Shown in pieces: positions 7,962 to 17,171 of a DNA stretch of 64,000 nt. The notes under the pieces are model-generated. The model was not told the DNA's origin. It did not search any database and saw nothing but the letters and a program-made list of their open reading frames with translations. Source of the stretch: JBBIRW01 sp037441565 (lineage in GTDB: Bacteria; Desulfobacterota; JBBIRW01); the NCBI GenBank assembly GCA_037441565.1, contig JBBIRW010000003.1, positions 1 to 64,000 of the forward strand, given 5' to 3'. A program made the position numbers and the translations under genes. Positions within the stretch are counted from its first letter, which is position 1. Each line of letters starts with the position of its first letter.

Positions 7962-8867
7962 CTACAGAATACGTGAGAGTTCCCCGACAAGGATCCCTTC
8001 CTTTTCCAGCTCCTCTGCGCCTTCAAGGGTGAGTGCCTTTTTTAAAATCTCAACCCCCTCTCTCTTATCTTCAGGAAGCATGAGGTTGATCCTCAAGTAG
8101 CAGGATGCATGACTCATAAGAAATGAATCAATGTTAAGCTCTTCAAGAAATATCAGTGTCTCCTCTACTATCTCCCTCCTCGATGCAGGGATGAATCTTC
8201 CACTTTCTGCCATCTCAGAAAGGGGGGCTCCAGGTGGGAACATCAAGTTGTGAAGTCTTACTTCATCAGGATTTATGCGATTAAGGAGGCGTGCAGTGTT
8301 AACTGCATGATTGCTTGATCTTTCTTTTCCACCAAGACCCATTATAACGGAATGTGAAATCCTGAACCCTGCCTCTTTCAGTTTCATGCTTGCCCTGTAT
8401 ATATCCTCTGAATTTACCCCCTTCTTCACAAAAGCAAGCACTTCGTCATCTCCACTTTCAAGCCCCATATAGATCTTCCCGAGACCCGCCCTTTTTAGTA
8501 ACTCAAGTTCCTCGGGTTTCTTTACCATTACAAACCTTGCCCCACCATAGCAGCTAATCTCTTTTGCATAAGGGTATTCGTCCTTTATAATTTCAAGAAT
8601 ATCAAGAAGATATCGTGTTTTCAGCGAAATCACATTTCCTGCTGCAAGGAACACCCTTTTTGCAACCGCGGGTTTTTTTGATCTCACATAATCCCTTATC
8701 TGTTGAAGAGGTATTATCGAGAATGATTCAAATTTATAATCGCCGCAGAAAAGGCATCTATTATAGGGGCAGCCCCACGCAACAGGGATAACGAAGGAAT
8801 CCCTCTCAATGGGTGGTCGGCACAATGAGTGAAATACCTCCTCTCTATCACCTTTCCCTGTATACAT
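7962..8867 (-). CDS. radical SAM protein of the Elp3/HemN-like superfamily
   Basis: About 301 residues. GCPYNRCLFCGDYKF near residue 34 is a CxxxxCxxC form of the radical SAM cluster motif seen in COG1032/YgiQ-like oxidoreductases. Downstream are the GLESGDDEVL and VIMGLGGKE segments typical of the Elp3/MiaB/NifB barrel. There is no N-terminal B12 domain and no C-terminal SPASM or TRAM domain, so it is a minimal radical SAM enzyme with unknown substrate. I place the start at ATG 8867; GGGGAG lies 11 bases upstream, while a GTG at 8879 has none at proper distance. It overlaps the thioesterase gene. Confidence 0.8.
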   Translation of the reverse strand: MYTGKGDREEVFHSLCRPPIERDSFVIPVAWGCPYNRCLFCGDYKFESFSIIPLQQIRDYVRSKKPAVAKRVFLAAGNVISLKTRYLLDILEIIKDEYPYAKEISCYGGARFVMVKKPEELELLKRAGLGKIYMGLESGDDEVLAFVKKGVNSEDIYRASMKLKEAGFRISHSVIMGLGGKERSSNHAVNTARLLNRINPDEVRLHNLMFPPGAPLSEMAESGRFIPASRREIVEETLIFLEELNIDSFLMSHASCYLRINLMLPEDKREGVEILKKALTLEGAEELEKEGILVGELSRIL

Positions 8868-9246
8868 GGAAGATCCCACTCCCCTTTGCAGTTATTTCCC
8901 TGTTTTTGTTATATATGGTAACCTCTGCAAATACAACCCCCCTCTTCCTCTCAACAACTCTTGCTTCTGCAAAGACTTCACCTTCTTTCACTGGAGCTAC
9001 ATACTGCATATTAAGATTTACTGTAGCAATTCTCCTTTCATGGTCCAGGATGCTCAAAACAGCTGCTGCCATCGATATATCAGCAAGGGATGCGATAACC
9101 CCTCCATGAAGGCCTCCGTAAATATGGAGTAGTTTATCTTTAATAGGAAGAACATATCTTGCATACCCATCCCTAATTTCAAGAACCCTCACACCAATAT
9201 ATTTTGAGAATGGCGATATGGGAGGTTCCTTTTTCCCTTCCTTCAT
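8848..9246 (-). CDS. PaaI-type hotdog-fold thioesterase
   Basis: 132 residues, one hotdog domain. The helix GGLHGGVIASLADISM carries the pattern (HGG, then Asp in the central helix) of PaaI/YigI-like acyl-CoA thioesterases. The C-terminal strands (KEGEVFAEARVVERKRGVVF) fit the family. The likely reaction is hydrolysis of acyl- or aryl-CoA thioesters in the cytosol; the substrate is not predictable. The ATG overlaps the TGA of the PpiD-like gene by four bases, so the two are translationally coupled. The radical SAM gene follows with a further overlap. Confidence 0.85.
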   Translation of the reverse strand: MKEGKKEPPISPFSKYIGVRVLEIRDGYARYVLPIKDKLLHIYGGLHGGVIASLADISMAAAVLSILDHERRIATVNLNMQYVAPVKEGEVFAEARVVERKRGVVFAEVTIYNKNREITAKGSGIFHVYRER

Positions 9247-11111
9247 TTCATATATATCTTTACCCTGTATTTATCCCTGAGACTCCTTACATACATTTTA
9301 AGAAAATCCTCACCCTTTATCTTCCTTAATTCCTCGATCAATTGATCCCTTTTCAACCTTCCTTCATCAGGCAGTAAACTCTTGGAAAGCTTCACTAAAT
9401 AGAGTTTCCCATCCTTCTCTATAACCTCTGGATGAATGGGGTTTTTCTCCCCAAGTAAAGCGATCTTTGAAGCCCATTGCACGGACACAAAGGGTGCCAT
9501 AATTAGTTCTGACCTCTTCATTGGCTTTGTTTTACCAGATCTGATCCATCCCTTCCTGGGATACTCCTTGAAAGATCCTGATTTCAAAGCCTGTGAAAGG
9601 ATGTCCTCTGCTATACCCCTTGCCTTTTTCATTGCTGCTTCCCTTAACAGCCTTTCCTTTACCCTGTTTTTTACCTCGGAGAGCTCAGGAATCCTTGAAT
9701 CCTCTTTTCTTATTACCTCTGCAACAATAGCCCTATCCGCTTCCACAACCTTTATTATCTCCCCCTCTTTTGAAACCAACCCCTTTTTTACCAAACCTTC
9801 AGGGATCGAATCCCTGTTTATCTCATTTATCATTCCCGTTTCAAAAAGCCTTAACCCCTTTGAGGAGGCGTATTTATCAAGACTACCTGCCTTTGCTGCA
9901 TCCCACACGGCCCTCTCCGCAATTTCAGAAAGATAACCTGTTGCCTTCTCCTTTTTCAGGGTCTCCACTATCTGTCTTTTTACCTGGATGAAGGGTTTCA
10001 GCTTCCCTTCGTAAATCTTCTCCACCTTTATGATATGGATACCATTACTGGTTATTATTGGTTTGCTGAATCCCCCCTCCCTCATTGAGAATGCAACATT
10101 CGCGATGTCAGGATCAAGCTCAGTTTCGTTGAACAGAAGCGCTTGGCCGGAACTAATGCCCTTTTGATTAACAGAAAATTTCCTTGCAACGGTCGTGAAA
10201 TCTCCCCCCTTACTCAATTCCTCATAGGCTTCTCTGGCTGCATTCCCAACTTTTTCCACAGATTCAGGATCCACGGATCTTAATGGAAAGTATATCTGCC
10301 TCAATCTTATTCGACGGGGCTCCCTGAACAGATGGGGATTTTCCTTGTAGAATTCCTGGATCTCCTCATTGGAAATATTTATATCCTTTTCAACATCACT
10401 TATGTGGTATGTGATGAATCTCAATTTAACAGATGATGGGATTCGAAAATCCTCCCTGTGTTCCTCAAAGAAGGATTTTATATCCTCTTCCTTTATATCC
10501 CCGTTAGTTTTTATATATTCAGGGTTTATCTCCAGATAATCAAAAATGAGTCTCTCCTCCTTTATTCTGAAGTACCCATCAAGCTCAGCATCAGAAATTT
10601 TGATGGAAGAGAGAAGGATCCCTGTCAACTTTCTGATAAGTATCTGTTCCCTCATGGCATCCTCAAATTCACTCGCAGTTAATCCTGCCCTCGAAAGATA
10701 TCCCCTGTAAAGAGCGGGGTTGAACCGGCCATTTTCCTGGAATAGCGGGAATTCCGCTATTGCATCCCTCAACTCCTGATTATTTACCTTAAGACCAAGA
10801 TTTTTTGCCTCCACAAGAAGAAGTGTTCTTTCTATTAATCCATCGAGAACCATCCTTTTTATGTCCAGTTTTTCAAGCATTTCCTCTGGAACTTGATTAC
10901 CAAGTAGTGCCCTGTATCTTTCCATCATCTCCCTGTAGGCACGCATAAACTCCCTCCCCCTGATGTTCAAGCCATCAACCTTTGCCACCACCTCACCTGC
11001 GCTGCTCCCCCTTCCTGTAAACCCGAAATAAAGAACGAAGGCAAGAATTACAACACCAAGGATTACCTTAATGATTATAGAACTTGCATGCTTTCTCATG
11101 AAGTCAAGCAT
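9243..11111 (-). CDS. membrane-anchored SurA/PpiD-type periplasmic chaperone and prolyl isomerase
   Basis: 622 residues, the size of PpiD. One transmembrane helix near residues 13-33 (IIKVILGVVILAFVLYFGF) anchors it with the rest in the periplasm. Residues about 40-170 form the SurA_N helical chaperone domain. A parvulin (PpiC) domain near 265-370 reads RIRLRQIYFPL, FTTVARKFS, GGFSKPI and NGIHIIKVE. A second, more divergent parvulin-like region follows. Its role is folding of exported and outer membrane proteins. It diverges from mreB, shares the intergenic region with the rod-shape operon, and heads a minus-strand operon with the thioesterase. GGAAG precedes the ATG. Confidence 0.9.
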   Translation of the reverse strand: MLDFMRKHASSIIIKVILGVVILAFVLYFGFTGRGSSAGEVVAKVDGLNIRGREFMRAYREMMERYRALLGNQVPEEMLEKLDIKRMVLDGLIERTLLLVEAKNLGLKVNNQELRDAIAEFPLFQENGRFNPALYRGYLSRAGLTASEFEDAMREQILIRKLTGILLSSIKISDAELDGYFRIKEERLIFDYLEINPEYIKTNGDIKEEDIKSFFEEHREDFRIPSSVKLRFITYHISDVEKDINISNEEIQEFYKENPHLFREPRRIRLRQIYFPLRSVDPESVEKVGNAAREAYEELSKGGDFTTVARKFSVNQKGISSGQALLFNETELDPDIANVAFSMREGGFSKPIITSNGIHIIKVEKIYEGKLKPFIQVKRQIVETLKKEKATGYLSEIAERAVWDAAKAGSLDKYASSKGLRLFETGMINEINRDSIPEGLVKKGLVSKEGEIIKVVEADRAIVAEVIRKEDSRIPELSEVKNRVKERLLREAAMKKARGIAEDILSQALKSGSFKEYPRKGWIRSGKTKPMKRSELIMAPFVSVQWASKIALLGEKNPIHPEVIEKDGKLYLVKLSKSLLPDEGRLKRDQLIEELRKIKGEDFLKMYVRSLRDKYRVKIYMK

Positions 11112-11153
11112 CTGTTTCTTCCTTTCTTTTATAAGGATAATGCCCGAATTAAG

Positions 11154-11183
11154 TTGAATTTTAATATCCTTATCGTATATATT
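11154..11183 (+). promoter_or_regulatory. putative promoter of the rod-shape operon
   Basis: TTGAAT (11154-11159) is followed by TATATA (11176-11181, 16 bp spacer) or TATATT (11178-11183, 18 bp spacer) upstream of mreB. The predicted start leaves a 30-base leader that includes the AAAGGAG SD of mreB. Confidence 0.4.
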
Positions 11184-11220
11184 TTAAAAATGAATTTTGC
11201 TCATTGAAAGGAGAAAATTT

Positions 11221-12255
11221 ATGATTTTTGATTCAATCCTTGGTATTTTTTCCAATGATCTCGCAATCGACCTTGGAACAGCAACAACCCTTGTTTATGT
11301 CAGAGGGAAGGGTATCCTTATTTGTGAACCATCAGTTGTCGCAGTAACAAGGGATCAGAGGGGGATTAAAAAGGTTGTAGCTGTTGGATCTGAGGCTAAG
11401 AGGATGCTGGGAAAGACCCCTGGCAATATCCAGGCTGTTCGCCCTCTCAAAGATGGGGTTATTGCAGATTTTGAGATAACCGAAGCAATGCTCAGATACT
11501 TTATTCAGAAATCCCATAACAGGAAGAAACTTATAAGGCCAAGAATGGTTGTTTGCATACCATCAGGGATAACAGAGGTGGAGAAACGCGCAGTTAAAGA
11601 GTCAGCCGAATCTGCAGGTGCAAGGGAGGTTTATCTTATAGAGGAGCCCATGGCTGCTGCCATAGGGGCAGGCCTTCCTGTGAGTGAACCCCAGGGGAAT
11701 ATGATTGTTGACATAGGAGGGGGGACAACAGAGGTGGCGGTAATCTCTCTTGCAGGTATCGTTTACAGTAAATCGGTAAGGATTGCGGGCGACAAGATGG
11801 ATGAGGCAATAATCCAGTATGTGAAGAGGAAATATAATTTACTTATAGGGGAGACAACTGCGGAGCAGATCAAGATCAAGCTTGGAAATGCATATCCAGA
11901 CGATGAAGTAAGAACAATGGAGATCAAGGGAAGGGATCTTGTTGAAGGGATCCCCAGGACCCTCATTCTCAATTCTGATGAGGTGAGGGAGGCATTGATG
12001 GAGCCTATAAATATCATCGTTGATGCCATAAAGGTCACACTGGAAAGAACTCCACCTGAACTTGCAGCAGATATAGTTGACAAGGGTATTGTACTTGCGG
12101 GAGGTGGGGCACTCCTCAGGAATCTTGATATACTTATAAGGGAGGAAACAGGTCTCCCTGTTACTGTTGCTGAAGACCCCCTTTCATGCGTTGTCAGGGG
12201 CTCAGGAAAGGTTCTCGATGAGATAGAGCTTCTAAAAAGGGTTACCATTCATTGA
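11221..12255 (+). CDS. mreB: rod-shape-determining actin homologue MreB
   Basis: 344 residues, standard for MreB. This membrane-associated filament positions the elongasome. Actin-fold phosphate loops are visible: DLGTATTLVY (phosphate 1), IEEPMAAAIGAGLP and DIGGGTTEVAVI (phosphate 2), and GIVLAGGGALLRNLD (adenosine motif). The N-terminal FDSILGIFS segment resembles the membrane-binding region. I start it at ATG 11221 because AAAGGAG lies eight bases upstream; a longer frame from 11197 would put that SD inside the gene. It leads the operon mreB-mreC-mreD-mrdA-rodA, the usual set for lateral wall synthesis in rod-shaped cells. Confidence 0.97.
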   Translation: MIFDSILGIFSNDLAIDLGTATTLVYVRGKGILICEPSVVAVTRDQRGIKKVVAVGSEAKRMLGKTPGNIQAVRPLKDGVIADFEITEAMLRYFIQKSHNRKKLIRPRMVVCIPSGITEVEKRAVKESAESAGAREVYLIEEPMAAAIGAGLPVSEPQGNMIVDIGGGTTEVAVISLAGIVYSKSVRIAGDKMDEAIIQYVKRKYNLLIGETTAEQIKIKLGNAYPDDEVRTMEIKGRDLVEGIPRTLILNSDEVREALMEPINIIVDAIKVTLERTPPELAADIVDKGIVLAGGGALLRNLDILIREETGLPVTVAEDPLSCVVRGSGKVLDEIELLKRVTIH

Positions 12256-12267
12256 TGACTTATCCAT

Positions 12268-13116
12268 ATGATTAACTTCATCAAAAGAAAGATCTCCTAT
12301 GTAATTTCCATCGCTTTATTGCTGCTCAGCATCTATCTTCTTTTCATATCAATCCATCCAGCCTCAATATTTACAGGTCCTGAGCGGTGGATAGTTGAAT
12401 TCCTTTCATATACATCACATGGAGTTAACTATATCATTTTGAAATCAAAATCCATCTGGAAGGATTATATATTTCTCATTAATACAAAAAAGGAGCTGAA
12501 CATACTCAAGAAGGATCTTGAACTCTTAAGGGAGGAGAATCATCGTCTCACTGAAGCATTGAAAGCCTACCAGAGATCTGAGGAGCTTTTGCGTTTCAGC
12601 AGAAAAAATAACTTACCATCGGCTATAGGCAGTGTGATCGCTTATGATCCATCCCCGTGGTTCAGAACAGTAACGATAGATATAGGCAAAAAACATGGTA
12701 TCGAGAGGAATATGCCGGTTATAACCCATCAGGGTGTTGTGGGAAGGGTAATTAATGTTTACCCCAATTTTTCAAAGGTAATGCTAATTACAGACGTAAA
12801 CAGCTCAATTGATGTGCTTGATCAAAGATCAAGGGTAAGGGGTATACTTTCAGGAAGATCCGATGAGGTGTGTGAGCTGAGATATATAAAGAAAACCGAT
12901 GATGTGAAGGAGGGAGACCCCATTATCACATCAGGATGGGGAGGTTATTTTCCAAAGGGGTTGCTTGTAGGATGGGTAACAAGGGTTGAAAAAACAGGAG
13001 GGATCTTCCAGAAAATAGAGGTCTCCCCTTCTGCTCAATTAAAAAGCCTCGAAGAGGTATTGGTGATAAAAACGCAGCCTGAGTTATTAAAAGACAAAAA
13101 CTATATTGAGGAATGA
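12268..13116 (+). CDS. mreC: rod-shape-determining protein MreC
   Basis: 282 residues. A single N-terminal transmembrane helix (residues about 10-28) is followed by a periplasmic coiled coil (about 70-110, NILKKDLELLREEN) and the beta-rich MreC domain with GSVIAYDPSPWFRTVTIDIG, NMPVITHQGVVGRV and VNSSIDVLDQRSRVRGIL. MreC links cytoplasmic MreB to PBP2 and RodA and activates PBP2. It lies 12 bp after mreB with only a weak SD and overlaps mreD by four bases, consistent with translational coupling. Confidence 0.95.
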   Translation: MINFIKRKISYVISIALLLLSIYLLFISIHPASIFTGPERWIVEFLSYTSHGVNYIILKSKSIWKDYIFLINTKKELNILKKDLELLREENHRLTEALKAYQRSEELLRFSRKNNLPSAIGSVIAYDPSPWFRTVTIDIGKKHGIERNMPVITHQGVVGRVINVYPNFSKVMLITDVNSSIDVLDQRSRVRGILSGRSDEVCELRYIKKTDDVKEGDPIITSGWGGYFPKGLLVGWVTRVEKTGGIFQKIEVSPSAQLKSLEEVLVIKTQPELLKDKNYIEE

Positions 13117-13610
13117 AGAAAATCTCGCTCAATGCATTGGTTGCACTTTTTGTGATTCTCATACAGAGTACTATTATTTCGCGCATCGATATCTCAAATC
13201 TTAAACCAGATATAACGGTTATCCTTATTGTATTCCTTGGCTTCAATGTTGGTTTTAACCATGGTATGATCCTTTCCTTCCTATCGGGTTATCTGATGGA
13301 TCTTCTTTCCGGTAGTCCATCAGGCTTCTTTTCCCTGATAAAAACCGCTGGATTCCTCCAAAGCTACCTCATCCGCAGAAAGGTGGTAACGGGTGGAAGC
13401 CTTTTCTTCTTCATCGTTGTGGGATTGATAAGTCTCCTTGAAGGGATAGAGTCTATTATTCTTATCATACTTCTTGGAATCGATCGGTCCATTGTTTACC
13501 AGATATGGGAAAATCTCATATCTTATGCATCACTAAATGTTATCTCTGCTGTATTTCTTCAGACAATCATTCAAAGATTCAGGAAGCCTTCCCTTCAGGA
13601 AGGGGTATAG
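13113..13610 (+). CDS. mreD: rod-shape-determining protein MreD
   Basis: 165 residues, small polytopic membrane protein with about five hydrophobic segments. The FLSGYLMDLLSGSPSGFFSLIKTAGF stretch, near residues 56-80, is the recognisable family signature. MreD is part of the elongasome with MreC; its exact role is poorly defined. Its ATG overlaps the mreC stop by four bases, and mrdA begins directly after its stop. Confidence 0.9.
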   Translation: MKKISLNALVALFVILIQSTIISRIDISNLKPDITVILIVFLGFNVGFNHGMILSFLSGYLMDLLSGSPSGFFSLIKTAGFLQSYLIRRKVVTGGSLFFFIVVGLISLLEGIESIILIILLGIDRSIVYQIWENLISYASLNVISAVFLQTIIQRFRKPSLQEGV

Positions 13611-15464
13611 ATGATACCAGGCTCAGAAATCTATTCCGATTATAAGGAGGATCCCGACGAGTTTTTAACGAGAACGAGGATAACCGTTTCCCTCGTTCTC
13701 ATCATATTTCTGATCCTGATTGGCAGATTATTCTATCTCCAGATCCTCAAGGGTGAATATTATAGACACCTTTCGGAAAATAACCGTATAAGGGTTTACA
13801 GGATTCAAGCCCCAAGGGGACTGATCAAGGACAGGGAGGGAAGGATAATAGCATCCAACAGACCATCCTTTGATCTCGTTTTCATGCCCTCTGAGATAAG
13901 GAATCCACGCGCCGCTGCGAAGATTCTCTCGCCCGTTATAAATATGAAAGAAGAAGAGATAGAGTCAATAATTGAGGAAGCAAAAGAAGAAGCATCTTTC
14001 CGTATCACAAGGCTCAAGAGGGATATTACAATGAACGAGGTATCATTTGTCGAATCAAACAGGCTTGATCTTCCCGGATTCTTCATCGTTTCACAAACAG
14101 TGAGAAACTACCCGTATCTTACGGTTCTTTCCCATCTTACTGGATACATTTCAGAAATTACAAAGAAGGAGCTTCAATCAGAAGAATATTCAGGATACAA
14201 GATGGGGGATTTTATCGGGAAATACGGCATTGAAAGGATATGGGATAAAACATTGAGAGGGATAGATGGGGGGAGACAGGTTGAGGTTGATGCCTTTGGA
14301 AGGGAAATAAGTCCCATAAAGGAAGTTGAACCCATACCGGGTCATGATTTAAAAACCACCGTAGATCTTGATCTGCAGATAGTTGCAGAGGAGGCGATGC
14401 AGGGGAAAAACGGGGCAGTTATTGCCATGGACCCCAGGAATGGTGAAATCCTTGTTATGCTAAGTCACCCGGCTTTTGATCCCAATGAATTTATCGCTGG
14501 CATAAGCAGGGAGAAATGGCTGAATATTATTGAAAACCCTGACAAACCTCTTATGAACAGATGCATTCAGGGTATTTACCCCCCTGGATCAACATTCAAG
14601 CTGGTAACAGCAATTGCTGGACTTGAGGAGGGTGTTATAATGCCTGATACAATCCTTTATTGCCCTGGATATTATCCCTTTGGAAATAGAAACTTTAAAT
14701 GCTGGAAGGAGAAGGGGCATGGAAGTGTTAATCTTCATCGCGCAATAGTGGAATCATGTGATGTCTACTTCTATCAGGTAGGGCTCAGGACTGGCGTGGA
14801 TACACTTTCCCATTACGCAAGGATGCTGGGTCTGGGTGTGCAAACAGGCATAGGGCTTCTTAATGAAAAGGATGGTATTATCCCATCTTCATCATGGAAG
14901 AGGCTTGTTCTCGGAGAAGATTGGTTTGAGGGAGAAACACTTTCTGTTGCAATAGGGCAGGGTTACACAAGTATAACCCCGATTCAGCTTCTTACCCTTG
15001 TTTCCGCTATAGCCAACGGTGGAAAGGTATACATGCCAATCATCGTGAGTGAAATAGTTAGCAGGGAGGGTTTTCTATTGCAGAAATACCTCCCGACCAT
15101 TGTAAGGGAACTCGATATAAATCCATCAACACTCGAGATCATAAGGGATGCTATGTATGGTGTGGTTAATCAGCCCCATGGAACAGGATGGTCAGCAAGG
15201 CTTCCTGATGTTGAGGTAGGAGGGAAAACAGGAACAGCACAGGTAATAAGCTATGATTCAAGGAGAAATGGTGGAACAAAATTAGACGATCATGCCTGGT
15301 TTATATCCTTTGCTCCTGTAAAGGGTCCTGAATTAGCTATTGTGGTTCTTGTTGAGCATGGAGGTCATGGTGCAACAGCAGCAGCACCAATTGCCCGAAA
15401 AATATTAAGTGCATATTTTGAAAAGAAAAAGAGGGCACAGAATGATAAATCAAAAGGGTCTTAG
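13611..15464 (+). CDS. mrdA: penicillin-binding protein 2, elongasome transpeptidase
   Basis: 617 residues, a class B PBP. It has a cytoplasmic tail, one membrane anchor near 27-48, a pedestal domain (about 60-230) with the GLIKDREGRIIASNRPSF start, and the transpeptidase domain (about 250-605). Catalytic motifs are intact: STFK with Ser327 and Lys330, SCD near 382, and KTGTAQ with Lys539. It crosslinks lateral wall peptidoglycan with RodA. GGAAGGGG lies five bases before the ATG. The gene abuts mreD and overlaps the following rodA frame by about 20 bp. Confidence 0.97.
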   Translation: MIPGSEIYSDYKEDPDEFLTRTRITVSLVLIIFLILIGRLFYLQILKGEYYRHLSENNRIRVYRIQAPRGLIKDREGRIIASNRPSFDLVFMPSEIRNPRAAAKILSPVINMKEEEIESIIEEAKEEASFRITRLKRDITMNEVSFVESNRLDLPGFFIVSQTVRNYPYLTVLSHLTGYISEITKKELQSEEYSGYKMGDFIGKYGIERIWDKTLRGIDGGRQVEVDAFGREISPIKEVEPIPGHDLKTTVDLDLQIVAEEAMQGKNGAVIAMDPRNGEILVMLSHPAFDPNEFIAGISREKWLNIIENPDKPLMNRCIQGIYPPGSTFKLVTAIAGLEEGVIMPDTILYCPGYYPFGNRNFKCWKEKGHGSVNLHRAIVESCDVYFYQVGLRTGVDTLSHYARMLGLGVQTGIGLLNEKDGIIPSSSWKRLVLGEDWFEGETLSVAIGQGYTSITPIQLLTLVSAIANGGKVYMPIIVSEIVSREGFLLQKYLPTIVRELDINPSTLEIIRDAMYGVVNQPHGTGWSARLPDVEVGGKTGTAQVISYDSRRNGGTKLDDHAWFISFAPVKGPELAIVVLVEHGGHGATAAAPIARKILSAYFEKKKRAQNDKSKGS

Positions 15465-16542
15465 GAACTTTGACTTCTTCCTTTTCTTTCTCACTTTGAT
15501 ACTGCTTCTGGCAGGACTTATAAACCTCTACAGTGCCACATTCAATCAATCATCTGGAGGAGCATCTTCTATATTTTACAGACAGATCTACTGGACTGCA
15601 TTAGGGATTCTAACCCTTCTGATCTTTGCATTCTTTGATTACCATTCTTTTGAGAACTATTCATATCATCTCTATGTACTTTCCATTGCCCTCCTTCTGC
15701 TTGTACTCATAGGAGGTAAAACAGTGGGTGGTGCGAAGAGATGGATCGGATTCGGCTCATTTACCATACAGCCATCTGAATTTGCAAAGCTGTGTCTGAT
15801 CTTTGCCCTTTGCCGCTACTTCTCGCATAACCCAATCCCGGATGGTTACGGCCTATTCCAGATAATAATACCTATTGCAATATCCTCAATACCTGCAATT
15901 CTCATACTTTTTGAACCGGATCTCGGAACATCTGCCCTGTTGATGATAATGGCCTTCTCACTATTTGTTTATGCTGGCCTGCGTTTATATGCACTTTTAT
16001 TTATGGTAATAGCCGGGGTTCTATCTACCCCTGTGCTCTGGGAATTTCTGAAGGATTATCAGAAGAAAAGGATCATCTACTTTCTTAACCCTGAATTGGA
16101 CCCACTTGGTTCGGGATACCATCTGCTTCAATCCAAGATTGCCATAGGTTCGGGAAAACTTATCGGCAAGGGATTTCTGGAAGGCAAACAGGGGCAGCTT
16201 CACTTCCTACCAGAGGGGCATACGGATTTTATATTTTCTGTTTTTGCGGAGGAATGGGGATTTATAGGTGCTGTTGTGCTTCTTATTGCATTGGCTATGA
16301 TAATTATTAAGGGGTTCCTTATTGCGGGAAATGCAAGGGATAGATTCGGAACCTATGTAGCTGCATCAATTTCCTTTTATCTTCTCTGGCATACAGCTAT
16401 CAACGTTGCTATGGTAACAGGCCTGATCCCTGTTGTGGGAATCCCCATGCCATTTATGAGCTACGGTGGCTCTTTCCTATTTACAACAATGACATCCATA
16501 GGGATACTGATCAATATAAGCATGAAAAGAAATATCTTCTGA
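15442..16542 (+). CDS. rodA: SEDS-family peptidoglycan glycosyltransferase RodA
   Basis: 366 residues with about ten transmembrane helices. Family segments include GGAKRWIGFGSFTIQPSEFAKL (written here only as a landmark near residue 95-115), FEPDLGTSALL with the essential Asp, FLPEGHTDFIFSVFAEEWGF and the C-terminal PFMSYGGS. It polymerises lipid II and pairs with PBP2. I choose ATG 15442, which has GAGGG six bases upstream, over a longer frame from 15409. It ends the rod-shape operon two bases from the convergent Lrp gene. Confidence 0.96.
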   Translation: MINQKGLRNFDFFLFFLTLILLLAGLINLYSATFNQSSGGASSIFYRQIYWTALGILTLLIFAFFDYHSFENYSYHLYVLSIALLLLVLIGGKTVGGAKRWIGFGSFTIQPSEFAKLCLIFALCRYFSHNPIPDGYGLFQIIIPIAISSIPAILILFEPDLGTSALLMIMAFSLFVYAGLRLYALLFMVIAGVLSTPVLWEFLKDYQKKRIIYFLNPELDPLGSGYHLLQSKIAIGSGKLIGKGFLEGKQGQLHFLPEGHTDFIFSVFAEEWGFIGAVVLLIALAMIIIKGFLIAGNARDRFGTYVAASISFYLLWHTAINVAMVTGLIPVVGIPMPFMSYGGSFLFTTMTSIGILINISMKRNIF

Positions 16543-16544
16543 TA

Positions 16545-17027
16545 TCACTCCTTCAACTTCCTGGACTTTGATAAACCCTCGGAGAGATTGATCTTTGTGT
16601 CCTCCTTCTTGGTGGATAGCACAACAGATGTAAGGGTCCTTGTAACACCATCAATTGATCTTATTGCCCTTATAAGTTGCTCAAGGGTGGATGTATCCTT
16701 CGTCTTCACCTTCAGGAAAAGTGTATGTTCACCTGTTACGTGATGGCATTCAAGGATATCATCAAATTTCTCTATGGAGGTTTCGAAATTCTCAATATAC
16801 TGCGGATGTATAATTGAGACCCCTATAAATGCGGTTATATCCCTGCCTACCTTTTTTGCATCAAGGATAGCCGTGAACTTCTTTATGATCCCTTTTTCCT
16901 CTAATTTTTTTACCCTTTCAAGAACCGATGGCGGGGAAAGTTTGACCTTTGCTGCAATATCAGAGAGGGGCTTTCTGCCATTTTCCTGAAGCATCTCAAG
17001 GATTTTAATATCTATCTCATCAAGCAT
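16545..17027 (-). CDS. Lrp/AsnC-family transcriptional regulator
   Basis: 160 residues, the usual Lrp size. The N-terminal winged HTH reads MLDEIDIKILEMLQENGRKPL with recognition helix SPPSVLERVKKLEEKG, followed by the RAM ligand-binding domain (about 70-145) with VTGEHTLFLKVK. These proteins sense amino acids or related effectors and form octameric discs. The start at 17027 is set by GGAGG four bases upstream; the frame runs open further upstream but lacks family similarity. The gene diverges from gmhA over a 144 bp region and may regulate it, itself or amino-acid genes elsewhere. The tail after 145 is charged and unusual. Confidence 0.9.
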   Translation of the reverse strand: MLDEIDIKILEMLQENGRKPLSDIAAKVKLSPPSVLERVKKLEEKGIIKKFTAILDAKKVGRDITAFIGVSIIHPQYIENFETSIEKFDDILECHHVTGEHTLFLKVKTKDTSTLEQLIRAIRSIDGVTRTLTSVVLSTKKEDTKINLSEGLSKSRKLKE

Positions 17028-17134
17028 ATACCCTCCACCTAATTTTATTAGGATCTTGTGATCCCCTCTTTGCTTATAAGGGGTTTCCACTCCTATGTCA
17101 AGATAAATCTTGAGGGACTGGAAGAGTATAGTTC

Positions 17135-17162
17135 TTGACACATTGAAAAAAGGGGATATATT
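17135..17162 (+). promoter_or_regulatory. consensus-like promoter immediately before gmhA
   Basis: A perfect -35 TTGACA (17135-17140) and a -10 TATATT (17157-17162) are 16 bp apart. The predicted transcription start (about 17169-17171) is next to the gmhA ATG at 17172, and no SD exists at usable distance, which suggests a leaderless mRNA. Confidence 0.55.
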
Positions 17163-17171
17163 TGTATATCA

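Noticed and set aside
11197..11220. Longer MreB from 11197
   Set aside because: AAAGGAG, the SD for ATG 11221, would be coding, and MreB homology starts at the later ATG.
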